26,589 nt of DNA from Nemertoderma westbladi (GCA_032718475.1 JAUCBJ010000131.1:1-26589), one strand, 5' to 3'; shown: positions 1 through 9,679, counted from the first letter of the stretch. Program-made: numbers and translations. The notes: generated from the sequence alone by a model not told the origin.

Positions 1-406
1 CTATCTGGACAGGGATATTCTCTTGGACTGTTCCACCGGGTACAGGCAGTGTAGTACTATGTAAAGGGAATTTAGAGTTAAGCTCTGGAAGTACAGGGGT
101 CTCTAACACAGAAGTGACTTTGGGAACGACAGGCCTAATTATCTCAGGCTCATCAACTATTGTAGAGAGTCTTTGGACCTTAATACTTTGGGCTGTAGGT
201 TCTATACTACTCAAGTCTGTGCTAGCTAGCTGTCTTCTAACAGCTGGGGGCAAATCAGGCAATTTGTGACGGTAAGATGTTTTTCTACGCCTACTTAGAT
301 GAGATCTATTTCCTCCGCCTTCAGGATCGGTGGTCTCGCCTTCCTCCGAGGATGTGTCGCTTGCGTCCTTCTGGGCTCCTCTCTGATGACTCCGAGGCGC
401 ACCCAT
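1..406 (-). CDS. Partial low-complexity protein, open to the left window edge
   Basis: On the minus strand a frame is open from an in-frame stop near 453 down to base 1, where it leaves the window. The first Met is at 406-404. About 135 residues are visible: a Ser/Glu/Asp-rich acidic stretch (residues about 15-30, containing DTSSEEGETTDPEGGG), a basic patch with RRRKTSYRHK, then a Pro/Thr/Val-rich stretch. I recognise no domain. It lies about 1.2 kb downstream of the 349-residue frame on the same strand. The two could be exons of one gene: a GTGAGG donor-like sequence overlaps the upstream stop, and a CAG in phase precedes this frame at about 418. They could also be pieces of a retroelement gag-like protein. 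The proposed acceptor lacks a pyrimidine tract, so the join is inference only. Confidence 0.35.
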   Translation of the reverse strand, partial: MGAPRSHQRGAQKDASDTSSEEGETTDPEGGGNRSHLSRRRKTSYRHKLPDLPPAVRRQLASTDLSSIEPTAQSIKVQRLSTIVDEPEIIRPVVPKVTSVLETPVLPELNSKFPLHSTTLPVPGGTVQENIPVQI

Positions 407-1604
407 GAGGCGGACGCTGTCCCACCACCCTTGGGGCCAGTCCGACTCCGATCAGACTGGGCCGGAGGGTAGCCCGATGCTTCCCGGGTTCACTTTTCAA
501 TCCCCCGATCACACCGGCACAGCTCGTCGGTGTAGCCAGATGGTCGGCTACTGTCAACTTACTGTGGCCTGACTGTACATTGAGCCAACTCAGAGAGTCA
601 ACCGGCGGGTGGACCAGTCGATAGCGATCGAGCATCAAGGTCGCCCTTGAGCCAAACCGACGGTCTTGTCCCAAGCGGGCTTGCGCTACCCACATGGAAT
701 ATTGACCGTTTTCACCCGCCTCGCCGGCAGTATTGAGGGGAAGTCGGTTCCGCAAACAATACTGACTAGCTCGAAAGCTAGGAACAAGTAACCACTTACC
801 AGTCACTGTACACGTGTACTCAATAGATGATCACGAAATCAAGTACACAACGGTAAACACAAAATCTGACGCATACCACGCACACACAGTGGACATAATC
901 GGGGAAGACATAATCGGTGACAAAATCAGAGGGGACAAAATTGTATCGACTAATAAAAAGTCGAGAGTACTTTATTTTACCGACAGGGTAAAATAACTTT
1001 GTGTGCACAAAGTATGCTGGGGCGCAGTAAAATATGGTCCTACTAATAACCGGCGGCGACTGAACCAACCGGCAAGGTTTCCCACACTCACTCGCAGTGG
1101 CCATACATACACTCACGTATACCACGTACACACACAAACCACAGATTCCAGAGTATCATTCACTCGGACCACACTACAACACCAACTCCTCCTTGCAGCC
1201 GATATTCCGGGTGCCACCTCCATTCCAATAGTAGTACCAACAGAATCATCAGAACCTGTCCATTCCGATGCAACACCTCCATTCCAATAGTGCTACCCTG
1301 GGAAAAAACACGTTTTGGCAACCGATCGGAGACAGTAAAGAGTCTGGTCAACTCATACATACCACACATAGACCTACCACATAGACCACATAAACCACAA
1401 ATCACGCCATGCCACCACCCCTACTGTGTACAGGACTGGCAGTACGGCAACAGGCCGACTAGACGGTACCACGGCACCATGTTGATTCATGGTTCGTAAG
1501 ACACGAGGGCCTTCAGTAACTCCCTTGCACTATAAGCGCGATTTAACGTGCCCCCAGACCCTCACGAGTCCGCCGCCGCCTGTTAGGGACACCCTATAGA
1601 GACC
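407..1604. other. Non-coding interval between the two minus-strand frames
   Basis: No convincing gene. The plus strand is CA-rich (minus strand GT-rich) between about 840 and 1420. A short direct repeat, ACCTCCATTCCAATAGT, occurs near 1219 and 1277. Two hairpins abut at 972-996 (10-bp stem TTATTTTACC with a 5-nt loop) and 996-1013 (8-bp stem ACTTTGTG with a 2-nt loop). A 161-codon minus-strand frame at 321-806 shows no protein-like features and overlaps the better frame at 1-406, so I did not call it. The interval may be an intron, untranslated sequence or retroelement interior. Confidence 0.4.
972..1013. repeat. Two adjacent short hairpins
   Basis: Read directly: TTATTTTACC at 972-981 pairs with GGTAAAATAA at 987-996. 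The next bases, ACTTTGTG at 996-1003, pair with CACAAAGT at 1006-1013. Back-to-back stems with very short loops resemble transcription-terminating or element-end structures, but no function can be assigned. Confidence 0.5.
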
Positions 1605-2654
1605 TCACCTCCTTAGGCATCCCTGGCGCTTGGGAGTAGATCGACTCATCATCTGCATTTGATTAGCAGTAAACTGTTTATTTATACTGTCTTGCGTCTC
1701 TTGCAGATTTTCCAACTCCAGTTGGATAGTCTCCTCAGAAGCTCTCCGCTCTGCTTCTGCCACTGCTGCTTTTCTTTCGGCTTCTGCTTCTGCCGCCGCT
1801 GCTTTTCTTTCGGCTTCTGCTTCTGCCGCCGCTGCTTTTCTTTCGGCTTCTGCTTCTGCCGCCGCTGCTGCTGCCACCCTTCTTTTCTCTATCCATTCTT
1901 TCTTTACTTGTTCTTCTCGGACTCTAATGAGGCGGAGTTTTTCATCACATTCAGCTTGGTTTGCAGCTAACATTTCGGCATCGATTGAGTCCAACACAAG
2001 CTTGGTTCCTTCACTATTAGGGGAAAGTCCAGACAGCCGTCTCCTCAACTCTTCGTCTCCTAGGAATCGCTGATAGTCGGACAAATAAATGTCGATAGCG
2101 TCTCTAGTTCGCGGCTTCTCTGCTGATGTTAATTCGCTTTCCACTTCGCTTTCCACCTCGCTTTCCACTTCGCTTTCCACCTCACTTTCCACTTCGCCTT
2201 CCACCTCACTTTCCACTTCGCCTTCCACCTCACTTTCCACTTGAGAAGAAGTGGCGTCGGTTGATTCCCCACAGGCTGGCCGCCCATCATAAACCGTATC
2301 CGCCATCTTCGCTCCGCGTTCGGGCGTCCGCTCAACAGTATCCGAACTACTGGAGCTATCGGGCCGCTGAGAACTAGGTTCTTGGCTAGGAGGTTGCTGC
2401 TGTTTTATAGCTTCTTCTTGATCCCGCTTGACTTGGGCCCGAGTGCCTATGGCAGACCAACGGCGCTTCACTAACTTCGCAAATTGCGAAATCTTTTCTA
2501 CCAACCTAGGTTCTGTCACAACCACTGCAGGGGTTGCCCTTCTTACAGTATGAGGGGTTTCAGACCTCGGTCTGGGATTCTCTACACTTTGATCTGAGAA
2601 ACAGGCTGTTGTTTCTAGGAGACTATCTGACAGAGTTTGCCTTGTGTCAGCCAT
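1605..2654 (-). CDS. Hypothetical coiled-coil protein with acidic repeats (possible gag-like)
   Basis: The 349-residue frame starts at ATG 2654 (MADTRQTLSD). Residues 1-135 are polar and Gln/Ser/Pro-rich with basic patches such as LVKRRW. Residues 139-175 are an acidic VESE/VEGE repeat. Residues about 223-326 are a highly charged predicted alpha-helical coiled coil containing three near-identical 11-residue AEAEAERKAAA repeats. The C-terminus is short and basic (STPKRQGCLRR). No signal peptide, membrane segment, zinc knuckle, protease or catalytic motif is visible. The order of a basic N-terminal part, acidic linker and coiled coil, followed by another frame on the same strand, would suit the 5' part of a retroelement (gag-like). 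A host structural protein is equally possible. The stop codon is embedded in GGAGGTGAGG, a fair splice donor, so the true protein may continue into another exon. Confidence 0.5.
   Translation of the reverse strand: MADTRQTLSDSLLETTACFSDQSVENPRPRSETPHTVRRATPAVVVTEPRLVEKISQFAKLVKRRWSAIGTRAQVKRDQEEAIKQQQPPSQEPSSQRPDSSSSSDTVERTPERGAKMADTVYDGRPACGESTDATSSQVESEVEGEVESEVEGEVESEVESEVESEVESEVESELTSAEKPRTRDAIDIYLSDYQRFLGDEELRRRLSGLSPNSEGTKLVLDSIDAEMLAANQAECDEKLRLIRVREEQVKKEWIEKRRVAAAAAAEAEAERKAAAAEAEAERKAAAAEAEAERKAAVAEAERRASEETIQLELENLQETQDSINKQFTANQMQMMSRSTPKRQGCLRR
1758..1874 (-). repeat. 33-bp coding minisatellite (Ala-Glu-Arg-Lys repeat)
   Basis: Three near-perfect 33-bp units inside the coiled-coil frame, each encoding an 11-residue AEAEAERKAAA block. 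Unit length is a multiple of three, so copy-number change would keep the frame. Confidence 0.8.
2130..2240 (-). repeat. 12/24-bp coding minisatellite (VESE/VEGE repeat)
   Basis: Alternating TTCCACTTCGCT- and TTCCACCTCACT-like 12-bp blocks on the plus strand encode about nine acidic VESE/VEGE tetrapeptides on the minus strand. Neighbouring blocks pair into 24-bp higher-order units, the usual mark of unequal exchange or slippage. Confidence 0.8.
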
Positions 2655-3969
2655 GTTTGATTGTACAGTCGAATGCCTACTGCTATATTACAGTTAAAGC
2701 AAGTCTAGTAATTCAGTATCACTGTTAGCCTAGTAATTAATTACCGATACTGCTACTCAGTGTAGCGTGATATATATATAATATATTAGAATACCGGTAT
2801 GCTTATAATATATATATAAGTATTATTACAGACTAGATTTGTCACAGAGTACCGGTATATAATTTTAGCACAAATATATATAAATATATAATAGGCCTAT
2901 CGTGAATACCGGTATACAGCCTACACTTATAGTATATAAGTATAATTCTGGACTATAATTAATTACAGAGTACCGGTATGATTTCAGCTCAAATTTATAG
3001 AGATAAATATAATAAGCCTATGGTAAGTACCGGTATGTCAATTATTTTTAGAATAATTGAATTCCTGAATATTTTAGGGTTACTTAGTTACTTTAACTTA
3101 CTTTATTACCGTTATTTAAGCAGTAGTCCAACTGATAGTGAGACCTAGTTGTCGTATGGCAGGCCTACTATTTATAAATCGTTTGATTTGATTTATAATA
3201 TTTATATACCCGTTTAAATGGGTTTTTTGTCAATATTTGAAATAAATGTTATTATTTCTGGGGGGTCACTACACAGAAGCTGTGCGCTCTCAGTGAAGTG
3301 CTATTTATTGGACACTAAAACTGATAATTCTAATTTACCTAAGTTACTTAATACTACAAATTACTTACGATACGGGTGAGATTAATTCTCTAATTAAACA
3401 CAACAAAATATTACGTACGAAATTTTTAGGGTAATTTTACAGGAAGTCTACAAACCAGTCCAACAAAGGGTTAGATTTCTGGTTATTACAAAGGACAGGG
3501 TACTACGGTATTTAAATAATAAGTAGTAGTAAATATATTGTACTGTCCAGATAGGAAAATACCACCGCCTGACGACCTATAACCGTATCGCTATAGGTTC
3601 TACGTTATGTATCACGGATTGTTCCTACCCAGAAGCTAATAGAGCTAACGAATGTGCCTATCAACCACTTTACAACACAAATATACTGCCTACACTAATT
3701 ACTTCGGAAAGCACTGTACACTAAACCCTAAATTAGGTACAAGTACCGGTATAACAAATAATCAGTAGTTAAATATACTTGAACAGTTAAAAGAACCACG
3801 GCATCTGCTGGAGTGACCGAAGCACAAAGTCGTCAGTCTTTACCTACGCCAAGCAGCCCTGTGTAGTACCGGAGTTAATTTAACTATAACGGTATGTGTA
3901 ACAAACACAATTACTGTAGGAATAAACTTGGGGACATGAATGTTGCGAATAATCGCATAAACTCTGAAT
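2655..3969. other. AT-rich non-coding region
   Basis: No open frame with protein character. Apart from the 118-bp duplication at 2789-3027, it contains runs of TATATA and scattered ACCGGTA. On the minus strand a GGTATATAAATATTA segment near 3200 is TATA-like and lies upstream of the 349-residue frame. A TGTAGTGACCCCCC string starts at about 3273 on the minus strand and would suit an LTR start, but no second LTR is in view to confirm it. Confidence 0.4.
2789..3027. repeat. Tandem duplication, two diverged copies of about 118 bp
   Basis: GAATACCGGTAT at 2789 recurs at 2904, and the internal ACAGAGTACCGGTAT at about 2844 recurs at about 2965. A third ACCGGTAT closes the block near 3028. Spacings of 115 and 121 bp show two diverged copies that each carry two ACCGGTA palindromes and a TATA-rich stretch. 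Confidence 0.7.
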
Positions 3970-4534
3970 AATAAATATTACGCTACCCGTACAGAATACT
4001 CAAACAAAATACAAACCAAACGCTGGCAGACTACTATCAAGCCTAAACAAACTACAGTATGTGCAGATTCTGAAACTGTTAGTTAGTATGCGTTCTAACA
4101 CGGTAGTACGACTTACTCTTTAAGAGGGGATTGACCTTACCGCTTATGGCTGCCCCAACTTACTAACGGCACTTGATCAGACCAACTCTACACACGCAGC
4201 AATCCCTTCAGACCTAAAAATAGCTAGACAACAATCCAGCCTACAAATATTTGAGTAATAACTATTACGGTACCTGAACAGACCACACAAACAAACACAG
4301 GCTAAAACACTGGCAGACTACGATCAAGCCTAAATAAACTACAGTATATGCAGACTCTGAAACTGTTAGTTAGTATGCGTTCTAACACGGTAGTACGACT
4401 TATTCTTTAAGAGGGGATTGACCTTCAGCATATGGCTGCCCCAACTTACTAACGGCACTTTATCAGACAAACTCTACACACGCCGTAATCTCTCCAAACT
4501 CAACAACAGTCAGACAGCAGCTCAGCCTACAACT
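3970..4534. repeat. Tandem duplication, two copies of 287 bp
   Basis: CTGGCAGACTA at 4023 recurs at 4310, and AGTTAGTATGCGTTCTAACA at 4081 recurs at 4368. Both spacings are exactly 287 bp. The copies remain closely similar (long identical runs through TTTAAGAGGGGATTGACCTT) with scattered differences, so the duplication is fairly recent. No open frame is shared by the copies. Confidence 0.85.
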
Positions 4535-4744
4535 ATCTGAACAATCTGAGCAGGGTCACACGCCTTCTGCTCAATATTAACTTACTAGGAAATAAAACCG
4601 ACAGAAATAGGTAAAATCTCAATAAAAATTCAGGGCTGCAGTCCCTGATTAAGTACTAAGACCTACCAGTATACAATAATCAAAATCGAATAATACTAAA
4701 TGTACTTGTACAGCAGTACCGGTACCGGTGATGACAGTTAGGCC

Positions 4745-5305
4745 CGTATGCTAAGTGATTTTTTTGTGCGCCGAACACGACGCGGCGCAGAAAAAAATGT
4801 GCGCCTGCGCAGTCGAAAACAGTGCAAAATCCGCGTGCGCAGCAGAAAAACTGCGCGAGATTGGCGCGCGCAGCAGAAATTCTGCGCGAGATTGGCGCGC
4901 ACAGCAGAAATACTGCGCGAAATCTCCTACCACGTACCTGCCTGCCTACTGCTGTACTGGCCTAAAGCACACCAAGCAGCCAAGTAGCAAGTAGGAGGCT
5001 TATTATTTCAGTATTTCTTTCAGTCTTATCTGTATTGTCATTACCCTGTTACCGGTAGTCAGCAGACTGCCAGGGGTAGTGGGTAGGTCTACTTACCGGT
5101 ACTGACTTAGTGCTGTAGTGCAAGTCTGAGCCGTGCTATCAATTTTCTGCGCCTGCGCCTGTCAGCCTGTCGCGCCGCGCTCTAAATTTTCTGCGCCTGC
5201 GCGCGGCGCGGCGCTGCGCTCTCAATTTTCTGCGCCTGCTCCAAATTATGGAAAAAATTGTGCGCCGAACGCGTTCGGCGTACATGCCCTACTTAGCAGA
5301 ATGGC
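4745..5305. mobile_element. GC-rich foldback/MITE-like element with CTGCGC iterons
   Basis: A 561-bp GC-rich island in AT-rich DNA. It is flanked by the direct repeat AGTTAGGCC at 4736-4744 and 5306-5314, which could be a 9-bp target duplication. Near the ends TGCTAAGT (4749-4756) faces its reverse complement ACTTAGCA (5291-5298). Inside, the left half repeats GCAGCAGAAA.TCTGCGCGAGATTG and the right half repeats AATTTTCTGCGCCTGCGC, partly in inverted sense. GTGCGCCGAAC occurs near both ends. The terminal repeats are short and not flush with the duplication, and TAGGCC is common in this genome, so element boundaries are tentative. Confidence 0.45.
5263..5280. repeat. Perfect 18-bp palindrome
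   Basis: CGCCGAACGCGTTCGGCG reads the same on both strands. It extends to 24 bp with one mismatched pair (GTG...TAC). It lies near the right end of the GC-rich element, whose left end carries a related GTGCGCCGAAC. It could be a transposase or other dimeric-protein site. Confidence 0.8.
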
Positions 5306-5363
5306 AGTTAGGCCTACTGACCTACAAAGTACCGGTTCAGTTTTACCAGTCACTACGGTATTT

Positions 5364-5494
5364 TGCAACCCTATTGCCTACTGCAATAAGATTATAAACT
5401 GTTACTGTTCGACAGAACAGTATTAAACTGTATTTAATGCCTACACTTGCAACCTTATTGCCTACTGCAATAAGATTATAACTGTTACTGTTCG
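5364..5494. repeat. Tandem duplication, period 84 bp
   Basis: TGCAACC.TATTGCCTACTGC followed by AATAAGATTATAA and CTGTTACTGTTCG occurs at 5364 and again at 5448, about 47 bp conserved in each copy. Between them the spacer contains CTGTTCGACAGAACAG, a small inverted repeat. Confidence 0.75.
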
Positions 5495-6840
5495 CGCTTT
5501 TGAAGACCTTTAGCAGTTTAACCTGCCAAAATTTATATGTCTTTTAGTTAATTAACACACCTTTAGCATACGACAATATTTTATGCTAATACGCAAAACA
5601 TTAGCCGAAGCCAGCCCATGCGCGATCATTCACCCGATGGATCTACACCCGGGAGGCTGAATTCGGATGCTTAGATTTTATTATTGCAGTGTAAGGTTGC
5701 AGTGTAAACCTATTGTATTATTCGATAGATCACTAATATGTAATTTCTGACAGATATTATTAACTTTCGGGAAATATTAACAGTTCCTTTAGGACGTGGC
5801 GCTCTATCTATTTAAACAGAGCTAGGACTTATACTAAACGCAACGATAAGGCTTATGATTAAAGTATAAGTCGCATTCTTTAGGAAATGCTTTGTTACCA
5901 GTCACATCACACTCACAATCATGCACACTATTCTGCCGACCGTCAGAATACTTGATCACACATAAAGAGAACAGCAATTGACTCAGGTAGTGTCTACTAA
6001 ATAACATTAGATTCAATACACACCACATTGATATAAATCGCAATTGTTATATATAGCCCGCCTCTCTAACCTGTAGTGTATCAAGAAAATTGGGAATTTT
6101 GGGTGATTTATCCGTATTCTCCAAAGAGCAATATTTCCATCAACAAATAGATACAATTAATAACTGACGGTAAATAGCAGTACAAACAATATGATTAGTG
6201 CAGTTAAATTAAGTGAGGTAACACCGCCGGTAACAGTTATACTTTCTATAATCTAAGCAGTTTACTAGAGTTCTTCCCAAAAAGCCGGTGTTTCTGGCTT
6301 AGACAGCAATAACAACAAAGTATCAAGTAAAAACAGTAAGACTGAACACTCTCCTTATGATCGGCCGAAAAGCTACACGTCGACAGGAAAAATCACTCTG
6401 ATTGGCTCAAGCCAAACAAAGAACCATGCATCCAATGGCTGTTTCCATGTCAGCAACCAGCTGTTAGATGTCGTAATATGAATCATCACGGCTAAGCTGT
6501 GAAAGGTAGTTGGTGCATTGCAGGTTTTTTGCCTTACCATGTCCGCCAAAACACGTATATAGCAGAATGACTTTTATGTCCGTTAAAACACCTGTAACGG
6601 TACCTTGCGGGCGAGGGGAATATATATACAGTTAGAGAACCTTTTTAGAGTATTCCAGCGCCTGGGGGGAAACTGGATTGCGAAGCAAAAGGGGCCAGTT
6701 ATATCCCACAGAAGCTTTTACAGCAGTTAGAGCCCAGCATGGACTCCCGTAGAGGAGTACTGGAACTACTGCTGCTCTAAATAATTAAACCTCTAAATAA
6801 TTTTAGTAATAACATACTACAGTACTTACTATACACATGT
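5495..6840. other. Non-coding region with one weak exon candidate and promoter-like boxes
   Basis: Mostly featureless AT-rich DNA. A possible minus-strand terminal exon lies at 5834-5950 (see findings). Two CCAAT-type boxes (reverse ATTGG at 6401, CCAAT at 6432) and a TATATATA at 6621 lie upstream of an unassigned GC-richer stretch at 6650-6780. That stretch contains ACTGG...CCAGT and other short inverted repeats. No known small-RNA motif (U1, U2, U6, 5S, tRNA boxes) was recognised there. Confidence 0.35.
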
Positions 6841-7268
6841 CCTGGAATATAGTGTCGTTATTCAAGTACCTGGACCCCCCCCCCCTCCCAAATTTTTCTA
6901 CAAATCGTAATGAGATTGCATGAAATTTGAAACAGAGATACAGTAGTTTCACCTCCCTTCTCCTTGCTGGGTGAGCCAGAATTTTTATTTTTGCTTTCAA
7001 TCTTTATCTACAAGCGTTTGAAAAAGGTGTCCCCGGTGATATTTCACCAGTTACACTGTAGTTACTCATGAACCTTATCGTGATTTGTTGGTAGAAATAG
7101 AAAGCTACTGTAACCATGCAAGGATCCCAAAAATGTAAAAATATTTGAATTTGGTTGTGAAATACTGTAGCTGAGATATGAGCGTTCAAAAGTTTCATGG
7201 TTTTGCACCTGCGCGAGGCTGTTTTATTTTATTAAATAAAAACACTATATTCTAGAACATTTTGTTTA
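6841..7268 (+). repeat. Dispersed repeat family A, copy A1
   Basis: Begins CCTGGAATATAGTGTCG, followed by a poly-C tract (6875-6885) and AAATTTTTCTACAAATCGTA. It continues through GTGAGCCAGAATTTTTATTT, GTGATATTTCACCAGTTACA and CTGAGATATGAGCGTTC to ATATTCTAGAACATTTTG. The same order of blocks recurs at 7485-7910 (reverse), 8875-9225, 9620-9676 (reverse, one end only) and 13933-14270. A 64-codon minus-strand frame inside it (7004-7198) ends at the same stop as the equivalent frame in copy A2. Non-autonomous mobile repeat is the best reading. Confidence 0.75.
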
Positions 7269-7484
7269 TGAATGAATAGCTCCAAATAACAATAATACAA
7301 TAATATGAATTTATATTATCATTAATTGAGCGTTTAAAACTATAGTTCACCAATGTAATCATCGATAAATGACAATAAGTAAACCGGATTATACAATATT
7401 AAATAATAGTCTTGCCCATTCCCCCCGAAGAACGAAAACAATAAATAGCTTCATAATAATATGTTTAAAGAAGCATTGCATTGT
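7269..7484. other. Spacer between inverted copies A1 and A2
   Basis: About 216 bp of AT-rich unique sequence forming the loop of the large A1/A2 inverted repeat. No coding or regulatory feature seen. Confidence 0.6.
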
Positions 7485-7910
7485 TGCCCAGCTACGTATG
7501 GGATAAACAAAACGTTCCAGAATATGATGTATTTATTTTATTAAATAGAATAAATGACATGCGGGGGAAGCAAATACATGCAACTTTCGAATGCCCATAT
7601 CTCGGCTATTTCTCTACCAAATTCAAATGTTTTTATTTTTACACTTCTGGAATCCTTGCACGACCAGCTTTCTACTGGTACCAACAAATCGCGATAAGAT
7701 TCAAGAATAACTGCAGTGTAACTGGTGAAATATCACGGGAGACACCTTTTTCAAACGCTTGTAGCTAAAGATTGAAAGCAAAAATAAAAATTCTGGCTCA
7801 CCCAGGAAGGAGGAGGGAGGTGAAACTATCTTTGTTTCAAATTTCATGCAATCCTCACTACGATTTGTAGAAAAATTTGGGGGGGGGGGGGGGTACAGGT
7901 AGTTGAATAA
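7485..7910 (-). repeat. Dispersed repeat family A, copy A2 (inverted)
   Basis: Reverse complement of A1 block by block: ACGTTCCAGAATAT, GGGGAAGCAAATACATGCAA, GCCCATATCTCGGCTATTTC, GTAACTGGTGAAATATCACG, TTGAAAGCAAAAATAAAAAT, then a 15-base poly-G tract (7879-7893) at the position of the poly-C in A1. The outer end corresponding to CCTGGAATATAGTG is missing or too diverged. The plus-strand frame at 7481-7768 encodes a peptide matching the A1 minus-strand peptide (NxxSVTGEIS.xTPFSNAC then stop), reflecting DNA homology. Confidence 0.75.
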
Positions 7911-8874
7911 TACTAAAAATATAACTAAAAATATTAAGGGAAAAGAGCAGGTACAGTAGCGGTGTTTTCTAACGAAAATAATAAAGTATACATTATTTCT
8001 TATTTCACTTGCGGTCCGAACATACCATTTTCACTTGCGGTCAATGTGCGTCACTATCTGACTATTACTGTATTAACCAAAGGAACGATACAAGAATTCA
8101 CTGAAAAGCTGCATATCTGCTGGACTACCCCAACCCCAAACATTTAAATAAGGGTTTTTATTTTACAAAGGAACTATACATTTTATTTGCCGATTAACAT
8201 TATTTACATACATACTTACGAACCCTTATTTAAATACGGGTGTGTTTGTTTACATCTTTGTAGATCTGTTACTGATAACAACAGTTGTGGTATAACCGTA
8301 CAATAGTGCCAGAATTTAAACCAAGCCTTACTAAAGCACAGTAATAATAAGCTGAATGCATGCAGTTCATGGGATTATAGTTAGTTATACACAACCCGCC
8401 ATATGGTGTCAGTGCTATATTATAAGCAATGGGTTCTCACCAACAAATTGTACGGACTTGCAATATTGCTGCTACAGCACTAGTAATTCACTGCTGTTTA
8501 TTACAATGTATTCATTCATTTAAATCCAGATAGGGAGGGAAACTGGGAAGCAATGAAAATTCATCCCTCTCCAGGGGAATTTCGACGCAAATAATAGATG
8601 ATTACTCTCAAAAATAAAACTGGAACCTGTTCTATTGTGTTTAGTTTAATGTTTTGGTTAAAATAACATGCCACTGTAACCTGCTCCTTTCCCTAAATTG
8701 AGAATTTTGCGTTTTGCGTCCAGTCCCCCCCCCCCCCCCCCCTGTCTCTTTAAATATGTTGTACTGTACAGTATGTAGGCCCTACTCGACATTTTATAGA
8801 TTACTTATTTTTATGATTACGGATTAATTAATTTATATAAGTTATTAATTAACTAACAACAATATTACACAATG
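7911..8874. other. Non-coding region with 18-base poly-C tract
   Basis: No gene seen. An 18-C run lies at 8725-8742. A related phrase, CCCTTATTTAAATA/TATTTAAATAAGGGT, occurs in both orientations near 8140-8155 and 8222-8236 and forms a 90-bp inverted pair. Confidence 0.4.
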
Positions 8875-9225
8875 CCCTGGATTATAGTGTCGCGATTCAG
8901 TGACATGCGTCAACCCGTAAATTTAACTACAAATCTTTACCGTGAAATGGATGCATGGAATTTGAAACAATCCTTAGTGGGTCAGCCAGAAATTTTATAG
9001 CTAAAAATAATTTATTCTTTTTGCTAAAATATTCTTTAAAAATGTCTCCGTCTAGATTTCACCAGCATCACCGCAGTTATTCTTTAGCTTTATAGTGATT
9101 TTGTTGGTACTGATGGAAAGCTGGCCATCAAGGATTCCAAAAATGTAACACAATCTTAATTTTGTTGAAAAAATAGCAGGGATATTGGCGTTCAAAATTT
9201 TCATGGTGTTACACATGCGCATAGG
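8875..9225 (+). repeat. Dispersed repeat family A, copy A3
   Basis: Same orientation as A1: CCCTGGATTATAGTGTCGCG, then CTACAAATCTTTACCGTGAA, GTCAGCCAGAAATTTTATAG, AGATTTCACCAGCATCACCG, TTGTTGGTACTGATGGAAAG, GGATTCCAAAAATGTAA and GGCGTTCAAAATTTTCATGG. It is more diverged than A1 and lacks the poly-C tract and any open frame. Confidence 0.7.
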
Positions 9226-9333
9226 TACAATAGTCCTACAGTAAGTTATTAGTTTATTAATTATTTACTATTTATACTGTAATTACGTTTTATAATAAAT
9301 TGTTATGTACATTACATCCTTATCGTTGAGTCG

Positions 9334-9478
9334 GACATCGCCACGCTCTCGGTAAAGTTGTACATGTACATAGTGTAATTACGTTTATATTGGTTTTAGG
9401 TTAGCGTAGTGTAATATTGTATTTGTAACCAAGTAACATAAAATAAATAAGCTGCAAAGCTTTAGGGGTAATCCTATA
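9334..9478 (-). repeat. Dispersed repeat family B, copy B1
   Basis: Reverse complement of 20798-20959. Shared blocks are GACAT.GCCACGCTCTCGG, AAAGTTGTAC, TAGTGTAATTACGTTT, TTTTAGGTTA, GTGTAATATTGTATTTGTAA, CCAAGTAACA and AAGCTGCAAAGCTTTAGGGG. Relative to the other copy it lacks about 15 bp around the GGGGGTCC part. Its end carries the AAGCTGCAAAGCTT hairpin discussed in findings. Confidence 0.75.
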
Positions 9479-9619
9479 CTGTATAAAACTATCTATTGGA
9501 TATAAACAACTACGTAATAATAATATTACAGTATATAGACATTGCATTATATAGGTATGGCTACTTACTGTATAATATCAATTATCTTATCATTAAAATT
9601 TGTAGAATAATGAGCATGA

Positions 9620-9676
9620 GGGGGATGGGGGTCGTGTCACTGAATTACTATACTGTACTATCCTATATTCCAGGGT
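9620..9676 (-). repeat. Dispersed repeat family A, end fragment A4 (inverted)
   Basis: On the minus strand this reads CCCTGGAATATAGGATAGTA, then AGTAATTCAGTGACACGACC and CCCATCCCCC, matching the first 50-60 bp of copies A1 and A3. Only the terminal part is present. With A3 (8875-9225) it forms an inverted pair. Confidence 0.55.
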
Positions 9677-9679
9677 ATT

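Noticed and set aside
321-806. 161-codon minus-strand frame
   Set aside because: It overlaps the better-supported frame at 1-406 in another register and shows no domain, signal peptide or compositional sign of coding.
2126-2377. Frames antisense to or offset from the VESE repeat (Pro/Phe/Arg- and Trp/Lys-rich peptides)
   Set aside because: They are reading-frame shadows of the coding minisatellite.
7004-7768. Short frames inside family A copies as genes
   Set aside because: They match each other because the DNA is repeated. A3 and A5 have lost the frame, so coding is not supported; noted only as a finding.
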